This document shows positions 24,737 to 33,268 of a stretch of DNA of 64,000 bases, in pieces. Source of the stretch: WTFV01 sp965203525 (GTDB taxonomy: Bacteria > Acidobacteriota > Vicinamibacteria > Vicinamibacterales > UBA8438); assembly GCA_965203525.1 (NCBI GenBank), contig OZ241898.1:1240001-1304000 (forward strand), given 5' to 3'. The first letter of the stretch is position 1, and each line of letters begins with the position of its first letter. Below the pieces are notes generated by a model. The model made no database searches. It was not told the origin of the DNA and saw only the letters and a program-made list of their open reading frames with translations. The translations under genes and the position numbers were made by a program.

Positions 24737-25155
24737 CGCTCAACCCCGACGTGGTCCGCGCACGATGCGCCGAGATCGAGGAGTCGGTGCAGCGGCTCGA
24801 GGCGCTCGCCGTACTGTCCCCCGCCGACTTCCTGGCCGATCGGGACGCGCAGGACATCGCTTCCTACCGCCTTCTCGTCGCGATCGAAGCCGCCCTCGCA
24901 CTCTGTTATCACGTGTCGTCGCGCCGGTTTCGCACCGCGCCGGCGGATTACGCCGGCTGCTTCGCATTGCTGGGAAAGGCCGGCATCCTTGCGCCCGATC
25001 TGACCGGGCGGTTGCAGCGCATGGCGAAGTTCCGCAACCTGCTGGTGCACGTCTACTGGCAGGTCGACTACCGGCGGGTGCACGCCGTGATGCGGGAGAA
25101 CCTGGGCGATCTGCGGGCGTTCGCGGCGGCCGTCGTCGCGTTGCTCGACGGTTGA
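24733..25155 (+). CDS. HEPN toxin of the HepT (DUF86) family
   Basis: The product is 140 aa and starts at GTG 24733 inside the MNT stop. It is all helical. KFRNLLVHVYWQVD at about residue 103-116 holds the Arg-x4-His ribonuclease motif followed by x-Tyr (RNLLVHVY); that Tyr is the residue adenylylated in the HepT/MntA systems. IASYRLLVAIEAALALCYH is the other conserved DUF86 helix. It is expected to be an RNA-cleaving toxin controlled by the MNT partner. Intact motifs in both genes suggest a working pair. Confidence 0.87.
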   Translation: MTLNPDVVRARCAEIEESVQRLEALAVLSPADFLADRDAQDIASYRLLVAIEAALALCYHVSSRRFRTAPADYAGCFALLGKAGILAPDLTGRLQRMAKFRNLLVHVYWQVDYRRVHAVMRENLGDLRAFAAAVVALLDG

Positions 25156-25278
25156 GGCGATTCCGGCGTCCTCACCCGTGCCGGTCGAGCCAGGCGACCG
25201 GGCCGGCGGACGAGAACCGCCCGATGGGATACCGGAGATCCGGTGTCGGTGGACTCATCCGTTCCCCCGCGGTGCGCT

Positions 25279-26601
25279 TCAGAACGTGCCGGGCAGGCGC
25301 GCGTCCAGCACCATCTCCTCGGTGAGCGTGCTCCCGAAGCCGGGCGCGGCCGGCGCGACGTAGTGGCCGTCGTCGAAACGGGGCGACATCGCGTCGAGGA
25401 TCGGCGACCCGGCCGGAAAGCTCTCGGCCATCGTGCAGGTGCGCGCGGTCAGCGCGATCGGCAGTCCCCAGACGCTGCCGCCGCGGTGCGGGATCAGCTC
25501 CAGCCCGGCGCCTTCGACGAGGTCCCGGATGCGCTTGCCGGCGGTCAGGCCGCCGCACCAGGTGACGTCGGGCTGCAGCACCTCGGCGGCCTGGGTGCGG
25601 ACCAGGACGTTGAAGCCGTGCTCGGTGTACTCGTGCTCGCCGCAGGCGACGCGGGTCCAGCCCGGACCGCCGCCGCCGATGCGGCGCACCAGCTCGGCGT
25701 AACCGAAGACGTCGTCGGGCGACAGCAGCTCCTCCATGAAGTAGAGGCCGGCCGGCCGCAACTGTTGCGCGTAGCCGACCGCCCAGTCGGCGGTGCCGTT
25801 GCGCGAGACGCAGTCGATCATCAGGTTGCCGCCCGGCCCGATCGTGTCCCGTGCGGCCAGCACCCGCTCGACGACGCGGCGCTGCCGGTCCGGCGGCGTG
25901 TGCGGGCCGACCGGCGTGCCGATCTTGAAGTGGCGCACGCCGCGGGCCAGCGCCCGCGGGACGTCGCCCCCGGTCTGGTAGATGGCGATCCGCTCGCGCG
26001 GCCAGCCGCCGATCATCTTGGCCACGGGGCGCCCGGCGTACTTGCCGGCGATGTCCCACAGCGCGTTGTCGACGGCGCTCAGGGCCATCGGGAACAGGCC
26101 GCGCCGGCCGTAGAGCAGGCCGGCGCTGTACATCTGGTCCCAGCGCTGCTCGACGTCGAGCGGGCTGGCGCCGATCAGCAGGTGACGCAGGTGCCCGCGG
26201 ATGATCTCGACCGCGGCGGTTCCGCCCGCGCCCATGCCGAAGCCAACGAGCCCTTGGTCGGTCTTGACGACGGCGATGACGGCCGACGGGAGCTGTTCGA
26301 ACGGGCCGCCCCAGCGCCAGCGGCGCGGGTCGTCGTCGGAATCGAAGACCGGCGGGTCGAGCAGGCCCTCGGAACGCTGGTTGATGTGGATCGGGTAGGC
26401 GTCGACCGCGCGGACGGTGATGCGCGGCCCCTGCGTCCCGGCCGCCGTGCCGCCGCCGGTCGCGGGCCGGCCGCCTCCCGTCCGCGCGCCGGCGGCGCCC
26501 CCGGCCGCGCCGAACGACGCCGCGAGGGCGGCGAACCCGCCGAGTCCGCGAAGAAACCGCCGCCGCGAGGGCCGGCCTGCGCCGTCTGTCGGATGGAACA
26601 T
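25279..26601 (-). CDS. Enolase-superfamily (mandelate racemase/muconate lactonising-like) enzyme with Tat signal
   Basis: The product is 440 aa. The N-terminus RPSRRRFLRGLGGFAALAASF is a twin-arginine signal, followed by a Gly/Ala-rich linker. The enolase-superfamily capping domain starts near ITVRAVDAYPIH; the barrel has RHFKIGTPVG (Lys), NLMIDCVSRNGT (Asp), LYFMEELLSPDD (Glu), VACGEHEYT (Glu) and LIPHRGG (His), the set of metal ligands and acid/base residues typical of sugar-acid dehydratases of this superfamily. Export by Tat is common for acidobacterial members. Substrate is not predictable. It is transcribed alone. Confidence 0.88.
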   Translation of the reverse strand: MFHPTDGAGRPSRRRFLRGLGGFAALAASFGAAGGAAGARTGGGRPATGGGTAAGTQGPRITVRAVDAYPIHINQRSEGLLDPPVFDSDDDPRRWRWGGPFEQLPSAVIAVVKTDQGLVGFGMGAGGTAAVEIIRGHLRHLLIGASPLDVEQRWDQMYSAGLLYGRRGLFPMALSAVDNALWDIAGKYAGRPVAKMIGGWPRERIAIYQTGGDVPRALARGVRHFKIGTPVGPHTPPDRQRRVVERVLAARDTIGPGGNLMIDCVSRNGTADWAVGYAQQLRPAGLYFMEELLSPDDVFGYAELVRRIGGGGPGWTRVACGEHEYTEHGFNVLVRTQAAEVLQPDVTWCGGLTAGKRIRDLVEGAGLELIPHRGGSVWGLPIALTARTCTMAESFPAGSPILDAMSPRFDDGHYVAPAAPGFGSTLTEEMVLDARLPGTF

Positions 26602-26610
26602 GGTGCGAGT

Positions 26611-26812
26611 CTACCGGAACTGCATCCGCAACCCGCCGTTGATCACCCTGCCGTCCAGCGGCGCCCAGGCGTCGACCGTCCAGCGTCCGTCGCCGGCGCG
26701 GATGGGACGCAGAACCGGATCCGGCTCGGCGGGCGGTTCCTGTTCGTGGCCGCCGGCGCCGGGCGGGGGCGGCGGCGGCCAGCAGAACGGCGAGGGCGAT
26801 GCGGTTCGACAC
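26611..26812 (-). pseudogene. Possible frameshifted small secreted protein
   Basis: From GTG 26812 the minus strand reads a signal-peptide-like SNRIALAVLLAAAAPAR and then loses coding character. A different frame continues to the end as EPDPVLRPIRAGDGRWTVDA and finishes VINGGLRMQFR with a stop at 26611. A single frameshift would join them into a protein of about 66 aa. No family is recognised and no Shine-Dalgarno precedes the GTG, so this is tentative. Confidence 0.3.
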
Positions 26813-27124
26813 GTCCGGGTTGCCTGCCCGCCTGGCCGGTGGCGTCGTTCTGTCCGTCGCGACCTGCCGGCCACGGCAGGCGCGGTCGGAAGGAAGGGGC
26901 GTCAAGGCGGGGACATGGTGTCGCCAACAGGCGCCGTGACCTGCCGGCGACCAGCCGGGGCTACCCGGCAAGGCGCAGCAGCGCGGCGAGAATCCCGCCC
27001 GCCAGCGACGCCGCGGAGAATACGGCCCCGACCATCCAACGCAGCAGGCGCGTCTCGACGGTCGCGATCTATAATCCATCCGTGCTCACGCGATTGCACG
27101 TGGTGGCCGATTCATTGACTGCCG

Positions 27125-27178
27125 CGCGGAACGTCCGCGACGGGTGAGTGTCCCCGGTTTGAGGTAGAACGTTCCGCG
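27125..27178 (+). promoter_or_regulatory. 10-bp inverted repeat upstream of the zeta-like/HEPN operon
   Basis: CGCGGAACGT (27125-27134) and its exact complement ACGTTCCGCG (27169-27178) flank a TTGAGG/TAGAAC stretch ending 4 bp before ATG 27183. It could be an operator for autoregulation, which toxin-antitoxin operons usually show. Confidence 0.45.
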
Positions 27179-27182
27179 GGCA

Positions 27183-27707
27183 ATGGTCACCAACAAGCGG
27201 ATACTCATCATCGCGGGGCCGAACGGCGCCGGCAAGACGACGTTCGCCATGCAGTATCTTCCGAACGAAGCGAACTGCCCGACGTTCGTCAATGGAGATC
27301 TCATCGCGTCAGGGCTGAGCCCGTTCCGGCCGGAGTTGCGGGCGACGCGAGCCGGCAGGCTTGTGCTGAACGAGATCCGTACCCACGTGGAGTCAGGACG
27401 GAACTTTGCTTTCGAAACCACTCTGAGCGGGCGCGCCTACGCCTTGTGGATTCCCCGATGGCGTAAACTGGGCTACCGGGTGACGCTCGTCTTCCTGCAG
27501 TTGGCGACGCCTGAAGCGGCGGTCGCCCGTGTCAAACAGCGTGTGTCACAGGGAGGCCACGACGTGCCGGACGGGGTCGTTCGCCGGCGATTTCAAAAAG
27601 GATGGCGCAATTTCGAGCGGGTGTACAGAAATCTGGTCGACGAGTGGATCGTGTACGACAATTCAGGTGACGCTCCGCGGCTGGTTGACAGAGGCATGCG
27701 GCAATGA
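27183..27707 (+). CDS. Zeta-toxin-like P-loop kinase
   Basis: The product is 174 aa. IIAGPNGAGKTTFAMQYL (residues 9-26) is the Walker A loop; FVNGDLIASGLSPFRPELRA follows, the substrate-binding segment typical of small zeta/AAA_33-type kinases, then FAFETTLSGR and an Arg-rich VRRRFQKGWRNFERVYRNL lid. True zeta toxins phosphorylate cell-wall precursors; smaller relatives like this are uncharacterised. It shares 4 bp (ATGA) with the downstream gene, implying coupling. GC is visibly lower than that of the flanks, which suggests horizontal acquisition. Confidence 0.78.
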   Translation: MVTNKRILIIAGPNGAGKTTFAMQYLPNEANCPTFVNGDLIASGLSPFRPELRATRAGRLVLNEIRTHVESGRNFAFETTLSGRAYALWIPRWRKLGYRVTLVFLQLATPEAAVARVKQRVSQGGHDVPDGVVRRRFQKGWRNFERVYRNLVDEWIVYDNSGDAPRLVDRGMRQ

Positions 27708-28936
27708 AATCCCCAAGAAACACGCTGACCGATCTGGGAGGAATGGAGTCCGCCCTGCGCCGCGCCGCCGAAGACGCGCGCCGGTTGACCTCCGGTGCCG
27801 CTGAACGGATGAGGGCGTTTGACGAATACCGCATGAGGGTCGACGACGTGTCGGTGGCGTTTCAGGTCGCATTCAAACCGGTGCTCGACCTTGCTGCGCA
27901 ACTGACGAAGCATCAGGATCTGATACGGATAGCGCGGGGACCCGTCGCCGACGTGCCGGACGTTCTGTCGCACGTCGCCGGGTCCGGGTGGGAAGCATTG
28001 ACACGGGCGCGCGCGGTCGTGGAAGAGCACGACGCCCACTTCGGGACACTTCCCGCTCATTTTGAGGGTCTGACGACGTTCACTGAACGGATCGCAGCGG
28101 CCGCGAGGGCATTTTCAGTTTCCGAGTCCGGTATCGTGCAGGCAGTGAAGAGTATCCGGTCGCCGTGGCTGGACACGAGGAACCAGGAGGCTTCGATTCG
28201 TGCCTTCGCCGACCTTCAGGGTCTTGCGAGCGTCGTGACCGCGCTTCCGGCGTTCGACGATCACGCCAGCGACGCATTGCGTCGCTCTCTGGGAGACTGG
28301 CGGGACGTGATTACTTTTCCGCATGATATCTTCGATGACGTTGCCTCTCGTTCCGACTTTTATGTCGGCAGAGGTTTCGATCCGGCACTGACGGACTTTC
28401 CACGCCCTGCCTTTCGTGAAGCGCTGGCGGCCGGCGGTCTGGATGAAGAACCTGTTTCGGAGGACGACACCTGTCTCCCGCCGAAGCCCGGGTGGAGCGT
28501 CGAGGAAGAAGATCGCTTCCGCGCGACGAGCGAAGCGCATGACTCCCTGATGCGGCTGGAAGTTCGCCTCGGAAGGTTCATCGACGAGCGCATGACCCAT
28601 GAATTCGGCCCGGACTGGCCGGAACGTCAGCTTCCGAACGGCGTGTGCGATCGTTGGTTGAAGAAAAAGAGGCGGGTGGAGGCAGGCGAGTCGGGGACGT
28701 GGCCGTTGATCGCGTACGCGGACTTCACGGACTATGAACGTGTTGTTTGCCGAAAGGACAACTGGCGCAAGGTTTTCCGGCGATGCTTCGGTCGACCGGA
28801 GTCCGTGCGGGAGAGTTTTCAACGTCTCTATCCCGTCCGGTTGGCAGTCATGCACGCCAGGCCGATTACCCAGGACGACGAGCTGCTGCTGCGCGCTGAA
28901 GTCGTTCGGTTGACGAGAGCCATGCCGGCATCGTGA
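27704..28936 (+). CDS. Swt1-like HEPN domain protein, zeta-kinase partner
   Basis: The product is 410 aa. Residues 1-45 include ESALRRAAEDARRLTSGAAE, resembling the small proteins usually encoded after zeta-like kinases. The middle is helical. The C-terminal 70 residues match the Swt1-like HEPN domain: LIAYADFTDYERVVCRKDNW, VFRRCFGRPESVRESFQRL, and VRLAVMHARPITQDDE, which contains the Arg-x4-His catalytic motif. It should be an RNA-cleaving effector. The overlap with the kinase gene (ATGA) and low GC argue for a mobile two-gene toxin-antitoxin or defence unit. Which partner is toxic is not known. Confidence 0.72.
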   Translation: MKSPRNTLTDLGGMESALRRAAEDARRLTSGAAERMRAFDEYRMRVDDVSVAFQVAFKPVLDLAAQLTKHQDLIRIARGPVADVPDVLSHVAGSGWEALTRARAVVEEHDAHFGTLPAHFEGLTTFTERIAAAARAFSVSESGIVQAVKSIRSPWLDTRNQEASIRAFADLQGLASVVTALPAFDDHASDALRRSLGDWRDVITFPHDIFDDVASRSDFYVGRGFDPALTDFPRPAFREALAAGGLDEEPVSEDDTCLPPKPGWSVEEEDRFRATSEAHDSLMRLEVRLGRFIDERMTHEFGPDWPERQLPNGVCDRWLKKKRRVEAGESGTWPLIAYADFTDYERVVCRKDNWRKVFRRCFGRPESVRESFQRLYPVRLAVMHARPITQDDELLLRAEVVRLTRAMPAS

Positions 28937-28959
28937 CGATTCGGGCATGCCGGGTCCAC

Positions 28960-28997
28960 GGCGGCGTGTGGGACTGCTGGACGTTCACGCCGTTGGG
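28960..28997 (+). repeat. 38-bp copy of coding sequence from the gene at 37373-38386
   Basis: These 38 bp match bases 37501-37538 (encoding GGVWDYWTFTPL of the secreted protein) with about three differences. No more of that gene is present here. It is either the last trace of a paralogue or a short inserted fragment. Confidence 0.65.
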
Positions 28998-29172
28998 AGC
29001 GCCGTGACCTGCCGGCCAGCCAGTAGCACGGGATTTCATGGTCGTCTTGCGGCTAGGCCGGTATTCCGCTCCGGTCAAGCTCCACCAAGCGGTTCGCGGC
29101 GCCGGCGAGCCGCTCGCGCGCCCAGTCGCGCACGTCGTTCTCGTGGGTGAAGAGTATGACCTGGGTCGATTC

Positions 29173-29178
29173 GCTGAC
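29173..29178. repeat. Left target-site duplication of the IS21 element
   Basis: GCTGAC here and at 31689-31694 flank the element directly, giving a 6-bp target duplication. Confidence 0.85.
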
Positions 29179-29252
29179 TGTCAGGCGACAGTGAAAACTG
29201 CCCCCCTGGCGACATCGAAAACTGACCCCCTTGTCCAGGGAGGAGTCAGCAG

Positions 29253-30533
29253 ATGAAGGGATGCGAGGATGTCGGCTCGTGGACGGGGAGGCCACGGGCA
29301 CAGACGATGATGAAATCAGATGAGGTGGAGGCGATGCTGCGTCTGCACGCGCTCGGTTGGGGACTCAGGCGCATAGCGCGGGAGTTCGGGTGCAGTCGGA
29401 ACACGGTGAGACGCTACGTGGCGGCCGACGGCTGGACGGCGTACCGCCGCCGGGCCGGTGGCGGCCGGCTCGAGACGCAGGAGGCGTGGCTGAAGGAGCG
29501 CTTCTTCCGGCACCGGGGCAACGCCGAGGTGGTACGCCAGGACCTGCTGCGGGAGCAGTCGGTGGAGGTGAGCCTGCGCACGGTGGAGCGCGCGGTGGCG
29601 CCGTTGCGTCGGCTGCTGACGGCGGAGGCGAAGGCGACGGTGCGTTTCGAGACGCCGCCGGGCCGTCAACTGCAGATCGACTTCGGGCAGCTCCGGGTGC
29701 CGATCGCCGCCGAGCGGGAGCGGGTGTACCTGTTCGTGGCGACGTTGGGGTATTCGCGGCGCTGCCACGTGGCGGCGTTCCGTCACGAGCGGCAGTCGTC
29801 GTGGTTCCGGGGTCTGGAAGGGGCGTTCGGTCACTTCGGCGGCGTGCCCCGGGAGGTGCTGATCGACAACCCGCGTCCGCTGGTGGTCAGCCACGACGCG
29901 GTGACGCGCGCGGTCGAGTTCAACGACCGGTTCCTGGCGTTCGCGGCCTACTGGGGATTCCGTCCGCGCGCCTGTGCTCCGTATCGGGCGCGGACCAAGG
30001 GGAAGGACGAGCGGGGTGTCGGCTACGTCAAGGGGAACGCGATCGCGGGCCATCGCTTCGAGAGTTGGGCGGCGCTGGAGGCGCATCTGGGATGGTGGCA
30101 GCGGGAGATTGCGGACCGGCGGCGCCACGGCACGACGGGGGAGGTCCCTCTCGACCGCTTCGTCCGGGAAGCGGAGAGCCTGCGCCCCTGTGCGGGGCGG
30201 CCGCCGTTCGGCCAGTTGCGGGACCTGGTTCGGACGGTCCATGCCGACTGCGCGGTGGTGGTCGACACCAACGCCTACTCGGTGCCGTGGCGGCTGATCG
30301 GCGAGCGCGTGCGGGTGGTGGTCAGCGGCGGGCGGGTGCGTGTGCACCACGGGCCGGACGTCGTCGCCGAGCATGTCGAGCATCCGGGCCGGCACGCGCG
30401 GGTCATCAACCGCGCGCACCTGGTCGGCGTCAACGGAGGCCCCCGCCCGTCTGAGACCGCGGCGGTCCGGCCGCGGCCGGCGTTGCTGCGTCCGCTCGCC
30501 GAGTATGCGGCGGTCGCCGGGGGGAGCTTCTGA
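29253..30533 (+). CDS. istA: IS21 transposase IstA
   Basis: The product is 426 aa and starts at ATG 29253 behind GGGAGGAG. An N-terminal helix-turn-helix (MLRLHALGWGLRRIAREFGC then SRNTVRRYV) is followed by the DDE integrase core: LQIDFGQLRV (first Asp), VLIDNPRPLV (second Asp) and the Glu in KGKDERGVGYVKG. The C-terminal part carries DTNAYSVPWRL, typical of IS21. It catalyses strand transfer with IstB. Confidence 0.93.
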   Translation: MKGCEDVGSWTGRPRAQTMMKSDEVEAMLRLHALGWGLRRIAREFGCSRNTVRRYVAADGWTAYRRRAGGGRLETQEAWLKERFFRHRGNAEVVRQDLLREQSVEVSLRTVERAVAPLRRLLTAEAKATVRFETPPGRQLQIDFGQLRVPIAAERERVYLFVATLGYSRRCHVAAFRHERQSSWFRGLEGAFGHFGGVPREVLIDNPRPLVVSHDAVTRAVEFNDRFLAFAAYWGFRPRACAPYRARTKGKDERGVGYVKGNAIAGHRFESWAALEAHLGWWQREIADRRRHGTTGEVPLDRFVREAESLRPCAGRPPFGQLRDLVRTVHADCAVVVDTNAYSVPWRLIGERVRVVVSGGRVRVHHGPDVVAEHVEHPGRHARVINRAHLVGVNGGPRPSETAAVRPRPALLRPLAEYAAVAGGSF

Positions 30534-30534
30534 G

Positions 30535-31389
30535 ATGGCCGGTGTGGACCAGGACACGCTGGCCGGCTGGCTGACCCGGCTGCGGCTGACGGCGATCCGC
30601 GACCAGCTCGACAACCTGCTCGACGAGGCGGCGGAGCGGAAGCTGACGCTGCGCGAGGCGCTGGCCCTGTTCGTCGAACGGGAGGTTGCCCGCAAGGACG
30701 AACGGCGCATCGGGATGGCGTTCCAGATCGCGCACTTCCCGGCCGTGCGCGAACTCGCGGACTTCGACTTCCCGGCGCAGCGGAGCGTCGACGAGCGCCA
30801 GATCCGGGAGTTGGCGGCGTCGCGGTGGGTGGCGCACGGCGACGCGCTGCTGCTGCTCGGTCCGCCCGGGGTCGGCAAGACGCATCTGGCGATAGCGCTC
30901 GGGCGCGAGGCGATCCGGCAGCGCTACTCGGTGCTGTTCACGACGGCCCAGGCGCTGATGGCGGCGCTGGTCAAGGCGCACAGCACGGGCCGGCTGGAAG
31001 ACCGACTGGTCTTCTACGCCAAGCCGAAGCTGCTCATCGTCGACGAACTCGGCTACCTGCCGTTCGAGGCGCACGCCGCGCACCTGTTCTTCCAGCTCGT
31101 CGCGAGGCGCTACGAGCGCGGAAGCCTCCTGATCACGTCGAACCGGCCGGTGAGCGAATGGGGCGAGGTGTTCGGCGACGCGGTGGTCGCCACCGCGATC
31201 CTCGACCGGCTGCTGCACCACAGCCACGTTCTGACGATCACCGGCGAGAGCTACCGGCTGCGGGAGAAGCGTCGAGCGGGCGCCCTGAAGATCCCGGTAT
31301 CGGAGCCTGCCGCGGCGGGGGACCCGCTCGCGGGCATCGACAGGACCACGCGGCCGACACCGCGGCGGGCACGGGCGCGGACCCTGTGA
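30535..31389 (+). CDS. istB: IS21 helper ATPase IstB
   Basis: The product is 284 aa of the AAA+ DnaC-like type. LLGPPGVGKTHLAIALGREA (residues 102-121) is the Walker A segment and LLIVDELGYLPF is Walker B; LITSNRPVSEWGEVF is sensor 1. It assembles on DNA and activates the transposase. It is one base after istA. The last codons are duplicated just downstream, with the two copies at 31344-31385 and 31388-31429 (offset 44). Confidence 0.93.
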   Translation: MAGVDQDTLAGWLTRLRLTAIRDQLDNLLDEAAERKLTLREALALFVEREVARKDERRIGMAFQIAHFPAVRELADFDFPAQRSVDERQIRELAASRWVAHGDALLLLGPPGVGKTHLAIALGREAIRQRYSVLFTTAQALMAALVKAHSTGRLEDRLVFYAKPKLLIVDELGYLPFEAHAAHLFFQLVARRYERGSLLITSNRPVSEWGEVFGDAVVATAILDRLLHHSHVLTITGESYRLREKRRAGALKIPVSEPAAAGDPLAGIDRTTRPTPRRARARTL

Positions 31390-31429
31390 CCACACGGCCG
31401 ACACCGCGGCGGGCACGGACGCGGACCCT
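31344..31429. repeat. Gene-end duplication at the istB stop (42 bp, offset 44)
   Basis: Bases 31344-31385 and 31388-31429 differ at two of 42 positions; the second copy is beyond the stop codon. The same kind of duplication as next to chromosomal genes has happened inside the insertion sequence. Confidence 0.9.
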
Positions 31430-31688
31430 CGCGCCAGGCGACTCGTGCGAGGGTCGCGTCCACTCCGGGAGTCGTGTGGATCCTGCCACCGGCGTGGAAA
31501 ACGCGCGCGGGCGCTTCGAAAAGGAGTGCCGCATCGAGAAGCGCGTTTCCCACCCCGGTTTGGACGGCGCAAGCGCCGCCCACAGGCTCCACACGAATTC
31601 ATCGTTGTCGATCTGTATACATACGCCGTTTCTTCGGGGGGTCAGTTTTCGATGTCGCCAGGGGGTCAGTTTTGGATGTCGCTTGACA

Positions 31689-31694
31689 GCTGAC
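31689..31694. repeat. Right target-site duplication of the IS21 element
   Basis: GCTGAC, the second copy of the target, continues directly into the interrupted ATPase gene. Confidence 0.85.
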
Positions 31695-33268
31695 GACGAG
31701 CAGCGTGTCCAGCACGGCCCGCTTGCGTTCGCCGTCGGATGCGCCCACCGCGTCGTCGAGGATGAGCGGACAGGTCTCGCCGCTGCCCGCGGTGAGGTGG
31801 CGGGCAAGCGCAAGCCGCAGCAAGAGATAGACTTGCTCCGCCGTTCCGTGGGAAAGGAGCGCGGCGTTTCTGCGCCGTCCGCCCGCCCCGGCCACCTCCA
31901 CGCGCAGGTTGGCGGGGTCGATCCAGCAATCGGTGTAACGCCCGCCGGTAACCTGAGACAACCGCTCGGTCACGGTCTTCTTCAGCGCAAGCGCAATGTT
32001 CTTGTGAACCTTCTCTTGCGCCGCCTTGAGGAATTCAATAGTTCTTTCGAGCGTCTTGTCCAGTTGCCGCACACGCTCCATTTCACGCTGCGCTTCGGCA
32101 AGGTCGTCCTCGGCGTCCGCGACGCTGGGGAGGCTGGTCTCGAGTTCCGCGAGTTGGCCGCGCTTCACGTTCCAGACCTCCTCGGCATCTCTGGTCGTGG
32201 CTCGCAACGATTCCAGCAAATCATGAGTCAGAGGCTCCGGCTTCGCCCGGACAAGCGCGCCTGGCTCCAACTGCTGCGCGAGGTCGTTCGCATGCGCCCG
32301 CTTGCGATTCGCATCCAACTCAACCTCCTCGCGCGAATTTTCGCCCAGCAGTTGCTGCAGTTCGTCCCACCGTCGGCTCCGCGCTTCGGCATGAGCGATG
32401 CTCCGGTCGCGTCGCGCTTGCCATTCCCCCAAGGCGTCCGCCAGGGTCTCGGCGTCATCCGCATGGATTTGGACAGCGGCCGCGGCTGCGCGGAGCTTGC
32501 CTTCCGCCGCCTCGACCTGCCGGCAAGCGGCCTGGAATCGCCCGTCTGCGCCCCGCCGCTCGGTGCGGGCGCGTTCCCATGCGATACGGTTCTCCTGGGT
32601 TTCCCGATCCAATTTGTCAAGGCGTTCGCGGGCAAGGTTCTGCCTGCGTGCGTCCGCCAGCATCTCCACATCCGCGGAAGCAGCGAGGGACGCCGCGTCC
32701 TGTCGCAAACGCTCCGCTTCCGTCGCGATTTCACCAAGCGAACTTTCGCCCAGGCGTTGTTGCAGTTCGTCCCAGAGGGCGCCCAAATCGTCGTTTTTTT
32801 GCAGTTTCTCGCGCCGTCCTTCCTGCCAGTCGCGCAAGGCTCGGGCCTGCTCGGACGGTTCCGTGGCGCCGATGCCGCATGCGCGGGCGGCGTCCGCGAG
32901 ATTTTGCAGCGCGTGGGAGCGCCGTTCGAGTTCAACCTGGTAGCGGATCTCTTCCTTTCGACGAGCTTCCAGCCTCTGGATGATTCCGTTTCTGCCAGCG
33001 TTGAACACGGCCTGCTCCCGCGCCGCTCGCGCTTGCTGGCGCGCGCGGGTGACTGCGGGCCAGAGCAGCGCGCCTGCCGCGCCGGCGATGCCTGTGACCG
33101 CAAGCGCAATTCCGGCCATTCGGAGGTCGGGCAGGAAGGCCGCGATGCTGATTCCCGTCACAGCGACCAGGCCAGAAGCCGCCACCAGCAGCAGAGTTCT
33201 TGGAGAAGAAGGCGGGGGCGCGGCGCTCTTGTCGAATTCCGCGAGTTCCTGTTCAATATCTTCCATAA

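Larger units (their letters stand above)
26602..27182. other. 580-bp region without a clear intact gene
   Basis: It holds a possible broken secreted protein gene on the minus strand (26611-26812), a TATAAT sequence at 27069-27074 with no good -35, an 18-bp sequence at 26931-26948 that recurs at 28999-29016, and a 10-bp inverted repeat before the zeta-like gene. GC-rich sequence between these shows no further recognisable features. Confidence 0.5.
29179..31688. mobile_element. IS21-family insertion sequence (istA-istB)
   Basis: The element is 2510 bp. Its ends begin TGTCA and end TGACA; about 50 bp of imperfect terminal inverted repeat follow, each end with two internal copies of an AAAACTGMCCCCCTGG-type motif, the usual multiple transposase sites of IS21. 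The two genes istA and istB lie on the plus strand one base apart. A 6-bp target duplication (GCTGAC) flanks it. It is inserted in the SbcC/YhaN-like ATPase gene between the D-loop and the His switch. Both genes look intact, so the element may still move. Confidence 0.93.
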
